From Dehalococcoidia bacterium (GTDB lineage Bacteria; Chloroflexota; Dehalococcoidia; Dehalococcoidales; UBA3254), in contig JANYAV010000018.1 of NCBI GenBank assembly GCA_025361145.1, positions 62,001 through 126,000 of the forward strand: 64,000 nucleotides of DNA. Reading direction: 5' to 3'. Under the pieces are notes generated by a model. That model was not told the DNA's origin. It searched no databases and saw only the letters and a list, made by a program, of their open reading frames with translations. Position 1 is the stretch's first letter; each line of letters starts with the position of its first letter. This document shows positions 44,577 through 52,912 of the stretch, one piece after another. A program made the translations under genes and the position numbers.

Positions 44577-45877
44577 TGGATTCGGTTACGGTCGGCTATA
44601 TTGGTATTGCGGTTCTACTTATACTCCTTTTCAGTGGTCTGCACATTGGGGTCGTGATGGGGTTGCTGGGTTTCCTCGGCCTGGTCTATTTATTGGGTTG
44701 GGATAACGCGCTGGGGGTTTTGAAAACTGAGCCTTATTCTGACTTTGCCAGTTATGATTTCAGCGTTATCCCGCTGTTTATCCTGATGGGGGAATTCTGT
44801 TTTTACGGCAATATTAGTGGTGATTTGTATCAAACAACCCACAAATTATTTGGCAGCTTGAGAGGCGGCCTGGCTATGGCCACCATCGGTGCCTGCGCTG
44901 CTTTTGCCGCGGTCTGCGGGTCCGGCATCGCTACCGCGGCTACCATGACGACGGTAGCTTTGCCTGAGATGAGAAAATATAAATATGATCTGGGTTTTGC
45001 TACCGGCACTCTCGCAGCCGGGGGCACTATCGGTATTTTGATCCCTCCCAGTGTCATCATGGTTATTTATGGTATGTTAGCACAGCAATCTATCGGTAAA
45101 CTGTTTCTGGCTGGTTTTATTCCCGGGATTATTCAGGCGGTAATGTTTATCTGCGTTATTGCTTTTATGTGCTGGCGCAATCCCAAACTGGGACCGGCCG
45201 GGCCAGGTTCTCGTTTTATCGAAAAAATAAAATCCTTAAAAAACACCTGGATTGTTATTGTGCTCTTTCTTCTTGTGATCGGCGGTATTTACTTCGGCTG
45301 GTTCAGTCCCACAGCGGGTGCCGGCATAGGTGCGATGGGTGCTTTTCTTTTCGCTTTGAGCAGAAGAAGATTGAGTTGGAAACAATTCGTCGGCAGCCTG
45401 GTTGAGACCACCAGGACCTCTGGTATGATATTTTTTATAATCCTGGGCGCCCTGATATTAAGCGTTTTTCTGGCTGTTACCCGTTTGCCCGCAGCTTTGT
45501 CCGATCTGGTCCTGAATTTACATCTTAGTAAATATGTAATTTGGCTATGCATAGTTGTCCTTTATTTATTTTTAGGGGCCGTGATGGATGAAATTGGCAT
45601 GATTCTGTTGACAGTGCCGATATTATTCCCGATTATGGTAAGTTTGGGTTTCGATCCGATCTGGTTTGGTATTATGGTGGTCATTATTTGTGAAATGGGT
45701 ATGATTTTGCCGCCTGTAGGTATGAACGTCTTCGTGATCAAAGGTATGGCGCCGGATGTGCCCACCTATTCTATCTACAAAGGTATTTTGCCCTTTGTTT
45801 GTGTTGATGTATTGGAAATCGTTCTTTTGACTGCGGTGCCGATTATCGTGCTCTGGCTGCCGTCGGCTTTAAGTTAG
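44576..45877 (+). CDS. dctM: TRAP transporter large permease (DctM)
   Basis: A 433-residue membrane protein with about twelve spans, the ion-coupled transport subunit. Family blocks: FSGLHIGVVMGLLGFLG, DFSVIPLFILMGEFCFYGNI, GLAMATIGACAAFAAVCGSG then IATAATM, LAAGGTIGILIPPSVIMVIY, and late EMGMILPPVGMNVFVIKGMA. Uptake is probably driven by a sodium or proton gradient, as in characterised TRAP systems. A hairpin terminator follows. Confidence 0.95.
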   Translation: MDSVTVGYIGIAVLLILLFSGLHIGVVMGLLGFLGLVYLLGWDNALGVLKTEPYSDFASYDFSVIPLFILMGEFCFYGNISGDLYQTTHKLFGSLRGGLAMATIGACAAFAAVCGSGIATAATMTTVALPEMRKYKYDLGFATGTLAAGGTIGILIPPSVIMVIYGMLAQQSIGKLFLAGFIPGIIQAVMFICVIAFMCWRNPKLGPAGPGSRFIEKIKSLKNTWIVIVLFLLVIGGIYFGWFSPTAGAGIGAMGAFLFALSRRRLSWKQFVGSLVETTRTSGMIFFIILGALILSVFLAVTRLPAALSDLVLNLHLSKYVIWLCIVVLYLFLGAVMDEIGMILLTVPILFPIMVSLGFDPIWFGIMVVIICEMGMILPPVGMNVFVIKGMAPDVPTYSIYKGILPFVCVDVLEIVLLTAVPIIVLWLPSALS

Positions 45878-45898
45878 ATTATTATTGTAATACAGGTG

Positions 45899-45938
45899 GC
45901 CCGGCTTTAGAATGCTAAGGTCGGGCTGAATTATTTTA
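45899..45938 (+). terminator. Terminator of the TRAP operon
   Basis: GCCCGGCTTTAG pairs with CTAAGGTCGGGC (one bulge) around AATG, followed by TGAATTATTTTAG, 22 bases after the dctM stop. Confidence 0.75.
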
Positions 45939-45987
45939 GATTGTCATTTTCTGTAAGGCTTGGTTTGGAGTTAAAACGGAAATTAAT

Positions 45988-46542
45988 ATGAAAGTCGCTT
46001 TACATATTTGCTGCGCAGTTTGCGCGGCGGGTGCTGCTGAACGTTTGCTGGAAGAAGGCTTTAGCCTTGAGGGTTATTTTTATAATCCTAACCTGTATCC
46101 GCAAGAGGAATACCTGCGCCGCTTGGAGAATGCCCAAATCGTGGCCGCCAAGTTGGGTTTTAGCTTAACCGAAGGTCCCCGGGATTATCAAAATTGGCAT
46201 GGGGCAGTCACCGGACTGGAAAATGAGCCTGAGGGTGGTCTCCGCTGCCAGACCTGTTTCAAATTCAGACTGGAACGTGCCTTTTTGTTTATGCAGGAAT
46301 CCGGTTGCCAGGCTTTTACCAGCACTTTGACTATGGGGTCAAATAAACCAGCCTTATTAATCAACCGATTGGGACATGAGATTGGCGGTGAGAGTTACCT
46401 TATGCGGGACTTCAAGAAGAAGGCCGGCATCCAGCGGGCAGGGCAACTGGCCGCCCAATGGGGTTTATATCGCCAGCACTACTGCGGCTGTCAATACAGC
46501 TTAAACGAGATGGAGAAACGAATAAGAAATAAGCTTCACTAG
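45988..46542 (+). CDS. queH: Epoxyqueuosine reductase QueH
   Basis: A 184-residue DUF208 protein, the non-cobalamin enzyme that reduces epoxyqueuosine to queuosine in tRNA. The adjacent cysteines in HICCAVCAAG (residues 7-16), the LRCQTCFKFRLE block (about 88-99) and the C-terminal HYCGCQYS supply the iron-sulfur ligands and redox pair. Use of QueH instead of the B12-dependent QueG is notable in a genome that imports corrinoids. Start ATG 45988; no strong ribosome site seen. Confidence 0.93.
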   Translation: MKVALHICCAVCAAGAAERLLEEGFSLEGYFYNPNLYPQEEYLRRLENAQIVAAKLGFSLTEGPRDYQNWHGAVTGLENEPEGGLRCQTCFKFRLERAFLFMQESGCQAFTSTLTMGSNKPALLINRLGHEIGGESYLMRDFKKKAGIQRAGQLAAQWGLYRQHYCGCQYSLNEMEKRIRNKLH

Positions 46543-46619
46543 CCCAGTGTGGCATCATATGCCGATTTGTTGGATAATAGTTACGAATTATCAATATTAA
46601 GAAGATTAATGGGGATGTT

Positions 46620-47852
46620 ATGAATTCAAAGTCAGTAAAGCAGACACAGCCAATTGATTTTGACGAAGATCGCCGCTGTTTTAATCAAGCCCGTCTTCAG
46701 GAATTAACCAAGGTTCTTACTGAAAGGGAAAAAGAGCTTAATTACGTTTATACTACCTCTCGTCTATTCGAGAATGAAAGCCTCTCCATCGATGATATTC
46801 TTCAGGGTGTGATAGATTCCGTTCCACCTGCCTGGCAATATCCGGAGATCACCTGTGCCCGCCTTAAAATCAAAAATAAGGAATTTATCACTGAGAGATT
46901 CGAGGAAACAGTCTGGAAACAGTCCCAAAACTTCGTTGTCAACGGTAAAAGATTCGGTTCCATCGAAGTCTATTACACCGAAGAGAAGCCTGCCTTGAGC
47001 GAGGGCCCCTTTCTAAAAGAGGAAAGAAACCTGCTTAACGTCATCGCTGAAAGATTAGGGCATACCATCGAACGTAAAATGGCGGAGCGCAGTATCAAGT
47101 TATTATATCAACAGGAAAGAAAACTGCGTGAAAAACTGCAAGCCGAGATGAGAGTACGGGTAGATTTTACCCGTAAATTGATTCACGAACTCAAAACACC
47201 GCTCACCGCTTTGATCGCAACCAGTCAGTTATTATACGATGAAACTCAGGGCCAAAGGGTAGGGAAACTGGCTAAATATATTCTGGATAGCGCCAGTAAT
47301 TTGAATATTCGTGTCGATGAACTCCATGATGTTGTCAGGGGAGAAACCGGAATATTAAAGTTGACTTTAAAACCGGTGAAAATCAAGCAATTATTGCAGT
47401 CCCTGATCAATGAGACTCAGGCTCTGGCTCAGCAAAGCGGTATATCCATAGAGTTGAATATGCAGAGTGAAATACCTGAAATTTATGCTGATCCCGATCG
47501 TCTTCGCCAGGTTGTTTTAAACCTGGTCAATAATTCTATTAAGTATGCCAGGGAAGGCCACAGAATTGTTATCGGAGCCGCCCAACTCGCCGCTGAATTA
47601 CAGGTTGAGGTGAGGGATTTTGGGCCGGGAATTGATGAGCAAAGGCAAAAGACGATCTTTGAACCAGGTTATCAACAATTTCATCTCGAAGAGCGCTCTG
47701 GTGGACTTGGCATTGGGCTGGCTTTATGCAAAACCCTCGTTGAGCTTCACGGCGGCCGCATTTGGGTTAAGAGTAAGGCAGGCAAAGGCGCCAGATTCAT
47801 TTTTAACATTCCTCTTAAAGAAGTACTGAATAACAATAAGGCTGGACATTAG
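46620..47852 (+). CDS. Cytosolic sensor histidine kinase
   Basis: A 410-residue kinase with no membrane helix. Residues about 20-160 look like a GAF-type sensor (LSIDDILQGVIDSVPPAWQY to ERNLLNVIAERLGHTIE). A coiled coil leads into the dimerisation domain, where His189 in LIHELKTPLTALIA is phosphorylated. The ATP-binding domain has the N-box VVLNLVNNSIKYAREG, DFGPGID and GGLGIGLALCKTLVELHGG. It forms an operon with the regulator 7 bases downstream. Signal unknown; conserved 'PPAWQYPEITCARLKI' suggests a family of similar sensors. Confidence 0.9.
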   Translation: MNSKSVKQTQPIDFDEDRRCFNQARLQELTKVLTEREKELNYVYTTSRLFENESLSIDDILQGVIDSVPPAWQYPEITCARLKIKNKEFITERFEETVWKQSQNFVVNGKRFGSIEVYYTEEKPALSEGPFLKEERNLLNVIAERLGHTIERKMAERSIKLLYQQERKLREKLQAEMRVRVDFTRKLIHELKTPLTALIATSQLLYDETQGQRVGKLAKYILDSASNLNIRVDELHDVVRGETGILKLTLKPVKIKQLLQSLINETQALAQQSGISIELNMQSEIPEIYADPDRLRQVVLNLVNNSIKYAREGHRIVIGAAQLAAELQVEVRDFGPGIDEQRQKTIFEPGYQQFHLEERSGGLGIGLALCKTLVELHGGRIWVKSKAGKGARFIFNIPLKEVLNNNKAGH

Positions 47853-47859
47853 AGAAACT

Positions 47860-48537
47860 ATGAAATTACTTATTATTGAAGACGATAAGAGTATTATTAA
47901 CGCCATCAGCGTTGCCTTCGAATTTCGCTGGCCGGAAGTGAAGGTGGTTTCTGCCATGTTTGGAAAAGAGGGAATAGACCTGGTCAAAAGAGAGTCGCCG
48001 GATGTGGTAATTTTGGATTTAAATTTGCCGGATATCAGCGGATTTGAGGTACTAAAAAGCTTTCGTGTCTTTTCATCTGTCCCAACCATTATTCTGACTG
48101 TTAGTTTTGATGATACGGATGTTCTTAAGGGGTTGGAAGCGGGGGCTGATGATTATATTGTGAAGCCTTTTAATTACCTTACTCTTTTAGCCAGGGTTAA
48201 AGCGGTGCTCAGGAGAACTGAAAGGGAACCTTTTAAAGGTAACATCATCGCTTTGAGCTCCAGACTGAATATCGATTTCGTCAGTCAAAAGGTCAGAGTG
48301 GATAATCGTCCTGTAAAATTAACTCCGATCGAATATCAGCTTTTAATCCTGCTGGTTAAAAATAAGGATAAGGTCATTAGTTATCAACAAATTATGCAAG
48401 AAATCTGGGGTAAGCCGCTGGGGGGCAATACCGAGAATATTCGTATTTATGTACGCCGGCTTCGTCAGAAATTACAGGATATACCACCTGAGATGATCTT
48501 GAATCAACACGGTTCAGGCTACATCTTTAAAAGCTAA
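47860..48537 (+). CDS. OmpR/PhoB-family response regulator
   Basis: A 225-residue regulator. The receiver has the acidic pair IIEDDK (Asp8-Asp9), phospho-Asp53 in VVILDLNLPD, a Thr/Ser in IILTVS and Lys102-type lysine in DDYIVKPFNYL. The C-terminal winged helix (about 128-225) contains RPVKLTPIEYQLLILLVKNK and TENIRIYVRRLRQKLQD. It is the partner of the kinase just upstream. Confidence 0.93.
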   Translation: MKLLIIEDDKSIINAISVAFEFRWPEVKVVSAMFGKEGIDLVKRESPDVVILDLNLPDISGFEVLKSFRVFSSVPTIILTVSFDDTDVLKGLEAGADDYIVKPFNYLTLLARVKAVLRRTEREPFKGNIIALSSRLNIDFVSQKVRVDNRPVKLTPIEYQLLILLVKNKDKVISYQQIMQEIWGKPLGGNTENIRIYVRRLRQKLQDIPPEMILNQHGSGYIFKS

Positions 48538-48685
48538 GCCTTTAGACAGCAAATCCGCAATCTTGCCGCATACCGATTCTTTGCTTCTCTCAAAAAGTTA
48601 ATCATTATATATAAAGTTGCAAAATATTAACAAATAGTTTAAAATTCGGCTTAAGTAATAGGTAAGCGGTTGCCGGTTTCAGATT

Positions 48686-49699
48686 ATGAGTTTTATAACG
48701 CAACACAACGTAGAAAGAAAAATACTTTCAATTCTGAAGGTGCTGAGCGCATTGCAGAGACCGGCTGGTTCCGTCATTATTGCCAAGCACCTGAAAGAGC
48801 GGGGCATAGATTTAAGCGAGCGGGCTATTCGATATCACATGCGCTTAACTGACGAACGCGGTTTCACTCAGTTGATCAGCGAAAGAGACGGACGTGTGAT
48901 TACTGAAAGAGGCCTGCATGAAATCCAGAGCGCCCTGGTTAATGATAAAGTTGGGCTGGCTATTTCCCGCATTGAACAACTGGCTTTTCGCACCAACCTT
49001 GATCTTGAGAACTTAAGCGGCAAAGTGCCGGTTAATATTTCCTTCTTCCCTGAAGAAAAATTTGCCGAAGCTTTAAAGGAAATGGCCCCGGTTTTTGAGA
49101 AAGGCCTGTGTGTCAGTCGCCTTGTCCATACCGTCGTGGGTGGTGAGCGTATCGGCGATATCCTGGTTCCTGAAGGGATGGTTGGGCTGGCCTCTGTTTG
49201 CAGCATTGTTATCAACGGCGCCTTGCTTAAAGCCGGCATTCCCATGGATTCCAGATTCGGCGGCCTTTTACAGCTGCACAACCACAAACCCATCCGCTTT
49301 ACCGAGATGATCCATTACAACGGCTCTTCGCTGGATCCCTCCGAGATTTTTATCAAAGCTAGAATGACCGCGGTCAAGGAAGCGGTGCTCTCCGGTGATG
49401 GTGAAATATTGGCTAACTTTAGAGAAATTCCGGCCATCTGCCAACCGGTCGCTGAAAATGTTATTAACAATCTTAAGCGCGCAGGAATTTTAGGTGTTCT
49501 CCTGGTTGGCAACGTCAGTGAACCTGTCTGTGAGATCAATATCGATTTAAACAAAATAGGCATAATTCTGCTGGGTGGGCTTAACCCAGTGGCAGCAGCC
49601 GCTGAGGCTGGTATTGAAGCTGAAAATCACTCTATGAGCACCGTCATTGATTTTCGCTTGTTAAAACCCTTTGAAGAGGTTTTAACTAAGGGTCGTTAA
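48686..49699 (+). CDS. nrpR: NrpR-type nitrogen regulator (winged helix plus DUF128)
   Basis: A 337-residue repressor-like protein. Residues about 9-75 form the NrpR winged helix (VERKILSILKVLSALQRPAG, LSERAIRYHMRLTDERGF), followed by one NRD/DUF128 domain (about 80-330) with FFPEEKFAEALKEM, GGERIGDILVPEGMVGLASV, GIPMDSRFGGLLQL and GILGVLLVGNVSEP. In methanogens NrpR represses nitrogen genes and is released by 2-oxoglutarate. It is mainly archaeal, so its bacterial copy suggests old lateral transfer. The next gene, 75 bases away on the same strand, is glutamate dehydrogenase, a fitting target. Confidence 0.92.
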   Translation: MSFITQHNVERKILSILKVLSALQRPAGSVIIAKHLKERGIDLSERAIRYHMRLTDERGFTQLISERDGRVITERGLHEIQSALVNDKVGLAISRIEQLAFRTNLDLENLSGKVPVNISFFPEEKFAEALKEMAPVFEKGLCVSRLVHTVVGGERIGDILVPEGMVGLASVCSIVINGALLKAGIPMDSRFGGLLQLHNHKPIRFTEMIHYNGSSLDPSEIFIKARMTAVKEAVLSGDGEILANFREIPAICQPVAENVINNLKRAGILGVLLVGNVSEPVCEINIDLNKIGIILLGGLNPVAAAAEAGIEAENHSMSTVIDFRLLKPFEEVLTKGR

Positions 49700-49774
49700 G
49701 AGCAAAGGCGCGACTTGCGCACTTTTTTAATAAAAGCCTTTAAGCAATAAGAAAATAGATAAGGAGATAACCAG

Positions 49775-51052
49775 ATGGCAAAAACCACCGTAACCGCAAA
49801 TAAAATTGCAGCAATTAATCCCTTTGAAACTGTCAGGACCCAGGTAGACAAATGCGCTGAAATCCTCAAGCTTAGCCCCGAAATAACTGAAATGCTCAAG
49901 AATCCCCTGCGAGAACTTCATGTATCTTTGCCCGTCCGCATGGACAACGGCAAGATTAAAGTCTTCCAGGGTTTCAGAGTTCAATACAATGATGCCCGCG
50001 GCCCGGGCAAAGGCGGCATCCGTTTTCATCCTGAGGAGACTATTGATACCGTCAAGGCGCTCTCAGCCTGGATGACCTGGAAATGCGCTGTTGTCGATAT
50101 TCCCCTGGGCGGAGCCAAGGGCGGCGTCATCTGTAATCCCAAGGAAATGTCCAAGGGCGAACTGGAGAGGCTTAGCCGTGCTTACATGAGAGCCATTGCT
50201 CCTTATATTGGGCCTGAGAAAGATGTTCCCGCCCCGGATGTTTATACCAATGGGCAGACCATGTCCTGGATGATGGATGAGTACTCTGTTATTTGCGGCA
50301 AACCCCAATTCGGTGTCATTACCGGTAAACCTCTTTGCCTGGGTGGTTCTCCCGGCCGCGATGATGCTACTGCTCGCGGCGGTATGTTCACTATCCGCGA
50401 GGCTGCGAAAGCTCTGAAAATTGATTTAAAGAATGCCACGGTGGCAATCCAGGGCTATGGTAATGCCGGTTATTATGCGGCCAAACTGGCCAAAGAAATG
50501 TTCGGCTGCAAAGTTGTTGCCGTCTGTGACAGCCGGGGAGGCGCCTACTCCGCTAAGGGTATTGATCCCGCAGTTGCCTTTACCTGTAAAGAGAAGACCG
50601 ATTCCGTCTGCAACCTGTCCAGTGTGGAAAAGCTGACCAATGAAGATGTCATAGGTCTGGATGTGGATATTTTGATCCCCGCGGCCCTTGAAAATGTGAT
50701 CACTGCCAAAAATGCCAGGAGCGTCAAAGCCAAGATTGTGGCTGAATTGGCTAACGGTCCCACTACTCCCGAAGCCGATGATATCCTCTATGCCAAAGGT
50801 GTGCACACCATTCCCGATTTCCTGTGCAATGCCGGCGGCGTGACCGTCTCCTATTTTGAGATGGTGCAGAATGCCTGTATGTACTACTGGGACGAGGCTG
50901 AAGTCTATGCCAAACTGGACAAAAAGATGACATCCGCTTATAAAGCGGTGCTCGCTACCAGCCGCCAGTACAAGATCAACATGCGCCAGGCCGCCTACGT
51001 TATCTCTGTCAGACGCGTGGTAGAAGCCATGCAGATGCGCGGTTGGGTCTAA
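49775..51052 (+). CDS. gdhA: Glutamate dehydrogenase (Glu/Leu/Phe/Val family)
   Basis: A 425-residue enzyme that interconverts glutamate with 2-oxoglutarate and ammonia. Substrate-site lysines are in GPGKGGIRFHP and TWKCAVVDIPLGGAKGGV; the catalytic aspartate is in KDVPAPDVYTNGQTMSWMMD. The Rossmann domain starts at VAIQGYGNAGYYAAKLAKEM. The C-terminal PDFLCNAGGVTVSYFEMVQN is standard. A GATAAGGAGATA site precedes the ATG. Its regulator is probably NrpR, encoded directly upstream. Cofactor preference cannot be set from sequence alone. Confidence 0.95.
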   Translation: MAKTTVTANKIAAINPFETVRTQVDKCAEILKLSPEITEMLKNPLRELHVSLPVRMDNGKIKVFQGFRVQYNDARGPGKGGIRFHPEETIDTVKALSAWMTWKCAVVDIPLGGAKGGVICNPKEMSKGELERLSRAYMRAIAPYIGPEKDVPAPDVYTNGQTMSWMMDEYSVICGKPQFGVITGKPLCLGGSPGRDDATARGGMFTIREAAKALKIDLKNATVAIQGYGNAGYYAAKLAKEMFGCKVVAVCDSRGGAYSAKGIDPAVAFTCKEKTDSVCNLSSVEKLTNEDVIGLDVDILIPAALENVITAKNARSVKAKIVAELANGPTTPEADDILYAKGVHTIPDFLCNAGGVTVSYFEMVQNACMYYWDEAEVYAKLDKKMTSAYKAVLATSRQYKINMRQAAYVISVRRVVEAMQMRGWV

Positions 51053-51083
51053 AATCACGGGTTAATAATTTGTAATATGTTTT

Positions 51084-51117
51084 GGAAGCACACAGCCATT
51101 TATGGTTGTGTGCTTCC
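51084..51117 (+). terminator. Stem-loop after gdhA
   Basis: GGAAGCACACAGCCAT pairs with ATGGTTGTGTGCTTCC across a 2-base gap, 31 bases past the stop. No U-run follows, so it may protect the mRNA end as much as terminate. A short CACAAGGTCTCACCTTGTG palindrome of the REP family follows at 51128-51146. Confidence 0.6.
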
Positions 51118-51291
51118 ATTGTCACGCACACAAGGTCTCACCTTGTGAGATTAACTCGTAACTTGTTTTGGATTTGAATATTAGAGTTTTTCTCTCGCAG
51201 CTTATAGCTTTAAGCTTTTTACTTGACACCTTTCAGAGTCCCTGATAAACTTTTCAGGTGGGCTGCGCTAGTAGCCTTTATTTTTCCCCGG

Positions 51292-51365
51292 GGCCCCATG
51301 GTGTAGCGGTCAAACATGCCACCCTGTCACGGTGGAGATCGCGGGTTCGAATCCCGCTGGGGTCG
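51292..51365 (+). tRNA. tRNA-Asp (anticodon GTC)
   Basis: Acceptor GGCCCCA pairs with TGGGGTC. The D-arm is GTGTAGCGGTCAAACAT, the anticodon arm CCACCCTGTCACGGTGG with GTC, and the T-arm CGCGGGTTCGAATCCCGC. The discriminator is G, as expected for tRNA-Asp. CCA is not encoded, unlike the other three tRNAs here. Confidence 0.96.
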
Positions 51366-51435
51366 CTTCCTCTTTACATTTGCCCCCATACTTGCTTTAA
51401 TTAGCCATAATTGCCAAGCTTAAATATTTGGTGCG

Positions 51436-51473
51436 CTTTTAGCTTTTAGCTTACAGCTTTAAGCTATTCTAAG
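51436..51473. repeat. AGCTT-rich palindrome before rmuC
   Basis: TTTTAGCTTTTAGCTTACAG followed by CTTTAAGCTATT is a self-complementary AT-rich repeat. Related palindromes occur at about 28640-28672, 31897-31925, 32370-32400, 51197-51217, 59237-59268, 60413-60435, 60564-60592 and 61061-61083, often just before a gene start. Confidence 0.7.
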
Positions 51474-51487
51474 CAGGGGAAAAGCCT

Positions 51488-52525
51488 ATGAGCGGGGAAA
51501 TCGTTGCCGTCATTATTCTCTCCATTGCCCTGATCGTCGTCGTTTTAGTCCTTATCCTGCGCAAGCCGCAGGATAACGGCCAGTCTTTCGCTCTCCTCCA
51601 GCAGCGCATCGGCCAGGTGGAGGAACAGGTTAAAAAGGGACTGGAAGATGGCAATAAAACTGTCAGCGAAAAATTCGAGAATTCTCTGCGAGTCATCGGC
51701 GATATTAAAAAGACTATCGGCAGCCTGGAAGAAACCAATAAACAGATGCTTGAGATAGGCAAGGACATCGCCGGCCTTCAAGACCTGCTGCGCCCTCCTA
51801 AAATCCGCGGCGGGTTAGGTGAAGTGACCCTCATCAACATTTTAAGTGAACTGCTGCCCCGCCAGAATTTTGAGGAGCAATACCGCTTCAGAAACGGGGT
51901 CATCGTTGATGCTGTCATCAAAGTGGGCAACCGTTTGGTGCCCGTTGATTCCAAATTCCCGCTGGACAGCTTTGAAAGGTATCTCGCTGCTACTGACGAT
52001 AAAGACAAGACCGCCTGCCTCAAAGAATTCTGCCGCAGCGTTAAAATCCAGATCGATGATATCTCCGCTAAATACATTCTGGAAGACGAATCTACCTATG
52101 ATTTTGCCCTCATGTTCATTCCTTCTGAAAATGTATATTACCAAACTATTCTTAAAGATGAGATAGAACTGGATGCTAAAAGCATCGCTGAATACGCCCT
52201 GGCTAAACGGGTGGTGATCGTCTCACCTAACAGTATTTATGCTTACCTGCGGGTCATTTTAATCGGCTTGCGCGGTTTTCAGGTTGAAAGCAACGTGCGC
52301 AAGATTATGGACGACTATAATCGCTTAAACAAGGAACTCGAGAAATTCCAGAAGCAATTCGAGACCTTAGGTGGCCATATCAATCACGCTCAGGCCGCTT
52401 TCGATGGCGCTGCCCGTCAACTGGGCACCTTTTCCGCCAAAATGGCCCAGGTCTGCCAGTCTCCGGAAGTTAAAACCCTGGAAGAAGGAGAGCCGTCTTT
52501 ATCCCAGCCCGAAAAACCACTCTAG
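51488..52525 (+). CDS. rmuC: RmuC-family DNA recombination protein
   Basis: A 345-residue membrane-anchored protein. The N-terminal helix (IVAVIILSIALIVVVLVLIL) is followed by a coiled coil (about 30-95) and the RmuC nuclease-like domain: GGLGEVTLINILSELLPRQN, VDAVIKVGNRLVPVDSKFPL with the acidic and lysine residues of a PD-(D/E)XK-like fold, and MFIPSENVYYQTILKD. RmuC limits inversions in E. coli; its chemistry is unproven. The length is short compared with the proteobacterial protein. Confidence 0.92.
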   Translation: MSGEIVAVIILSIALIVVVLVLILRKPQDNGQSFALLQQRIGQVEEQVKKGLEDGNKTVSEKFENSLRVIGDIKKTIGSLEETNKQMLEIGKDIAGLQDLLRPPKIRGGLGEVTLINILSELLPRQNFEEQYRFRNGVIVDAVIKVGNRLVPVDSKFPLDSFERYLAATDDKDKTACLKEFCRSVKIQIDDISAKYILEDESTYDFALMFIPSENVYYQTILKDEIELDAKSIAEYALAKRVVIVSPNSIYAYLRVILIGLRGFQVESNVRKIMDDYNRLNKELEKFQKQFETLGGHINHAQAAFDGAARQLGTFSAKMAQVCQSPEVKTLEEGEPSLSQPEKPL

Positions 52526-52559
52526 CAATAAAACTCGAAACTCGAAAACGATAGCCTCG

Positions 52560-52612
52560 CTGTCATCCTGGAGTCCCGATGAAATCGGGACGAAGGATCT
52601 CAGGGTGGTTGG
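52560..52612. repeat. Dispersed repeat between rmuC and the DUF4342 gene
   Basis: GTCATCCTGGAGTCCCGATG, an ATCGGGA complement and GAAGGATCTCAGGGTGGTTG. This joins the TCCCGAT hairpin version and the ATCTCAGGGTGG end seen in other copies. Confidence 0.75.
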
Positions 52613-52652
52613 GAGGGCTCGTAACTCTAAATTAATCTCTGGATGTCTTAAA

Positions 52653-52904
52653 ATGTCTACTGAAAAGTATACCGTCTCAGGTGAAGAATTACTGTCTAAA
52701 ATAAAAAAATTGATCCATGAGGGCAACATCCGCCGCGTGCGTGTCATTCAGGGCGGACGGGTCATTATTGAGATCCCCCTCACCGTGGGGGCTTCCGCGG
52801 CCGCCCTGGGCATCATGATGGCCCCGGTCCTGGCGGCCATCGGCGCTCTGGCGGCTTTGATTACCGAATGCACTCTTGAAGTTGAAAAAGTAGATAAGGA
52901 ATAA
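52653..52904 (+). CDS. DUF4342 protein
   Basis: An 83-residue protein. KYTVSGEELLSKIKKLIHEG then NIRRVRVIQGGRVIIEIPLT, and a hydrophobic glycine/alanine segment (VGASAAALGIMMAPVLAAIG to LITECTLEVE) are the DUF4342 pattern: a small domain followed by one or two membrane-associating helices. Function unknown. The frame is open upstream, but that part is a shadow of rmuC. No clear ribosome site; it ends 8 bases before polA and is probably co-transcribed with it. Confidence 0.8.
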   Translation: MSTEKYTVSGEELLSKIKKLIHEGNIRRVRVIQGGRVIIEIPLTVGASAAALGIMMAPVLAAIGALAALITECTLEVEKVDKE

Positions 52905-52912
52905 ACATATTT

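Noticed and set aside
48868-49293. Minus-strand frame of 141 codons within nrpR
   Set aside because: It is a shadow of the NrpR coding sequence, which has full-length family similarity on the plus strand.
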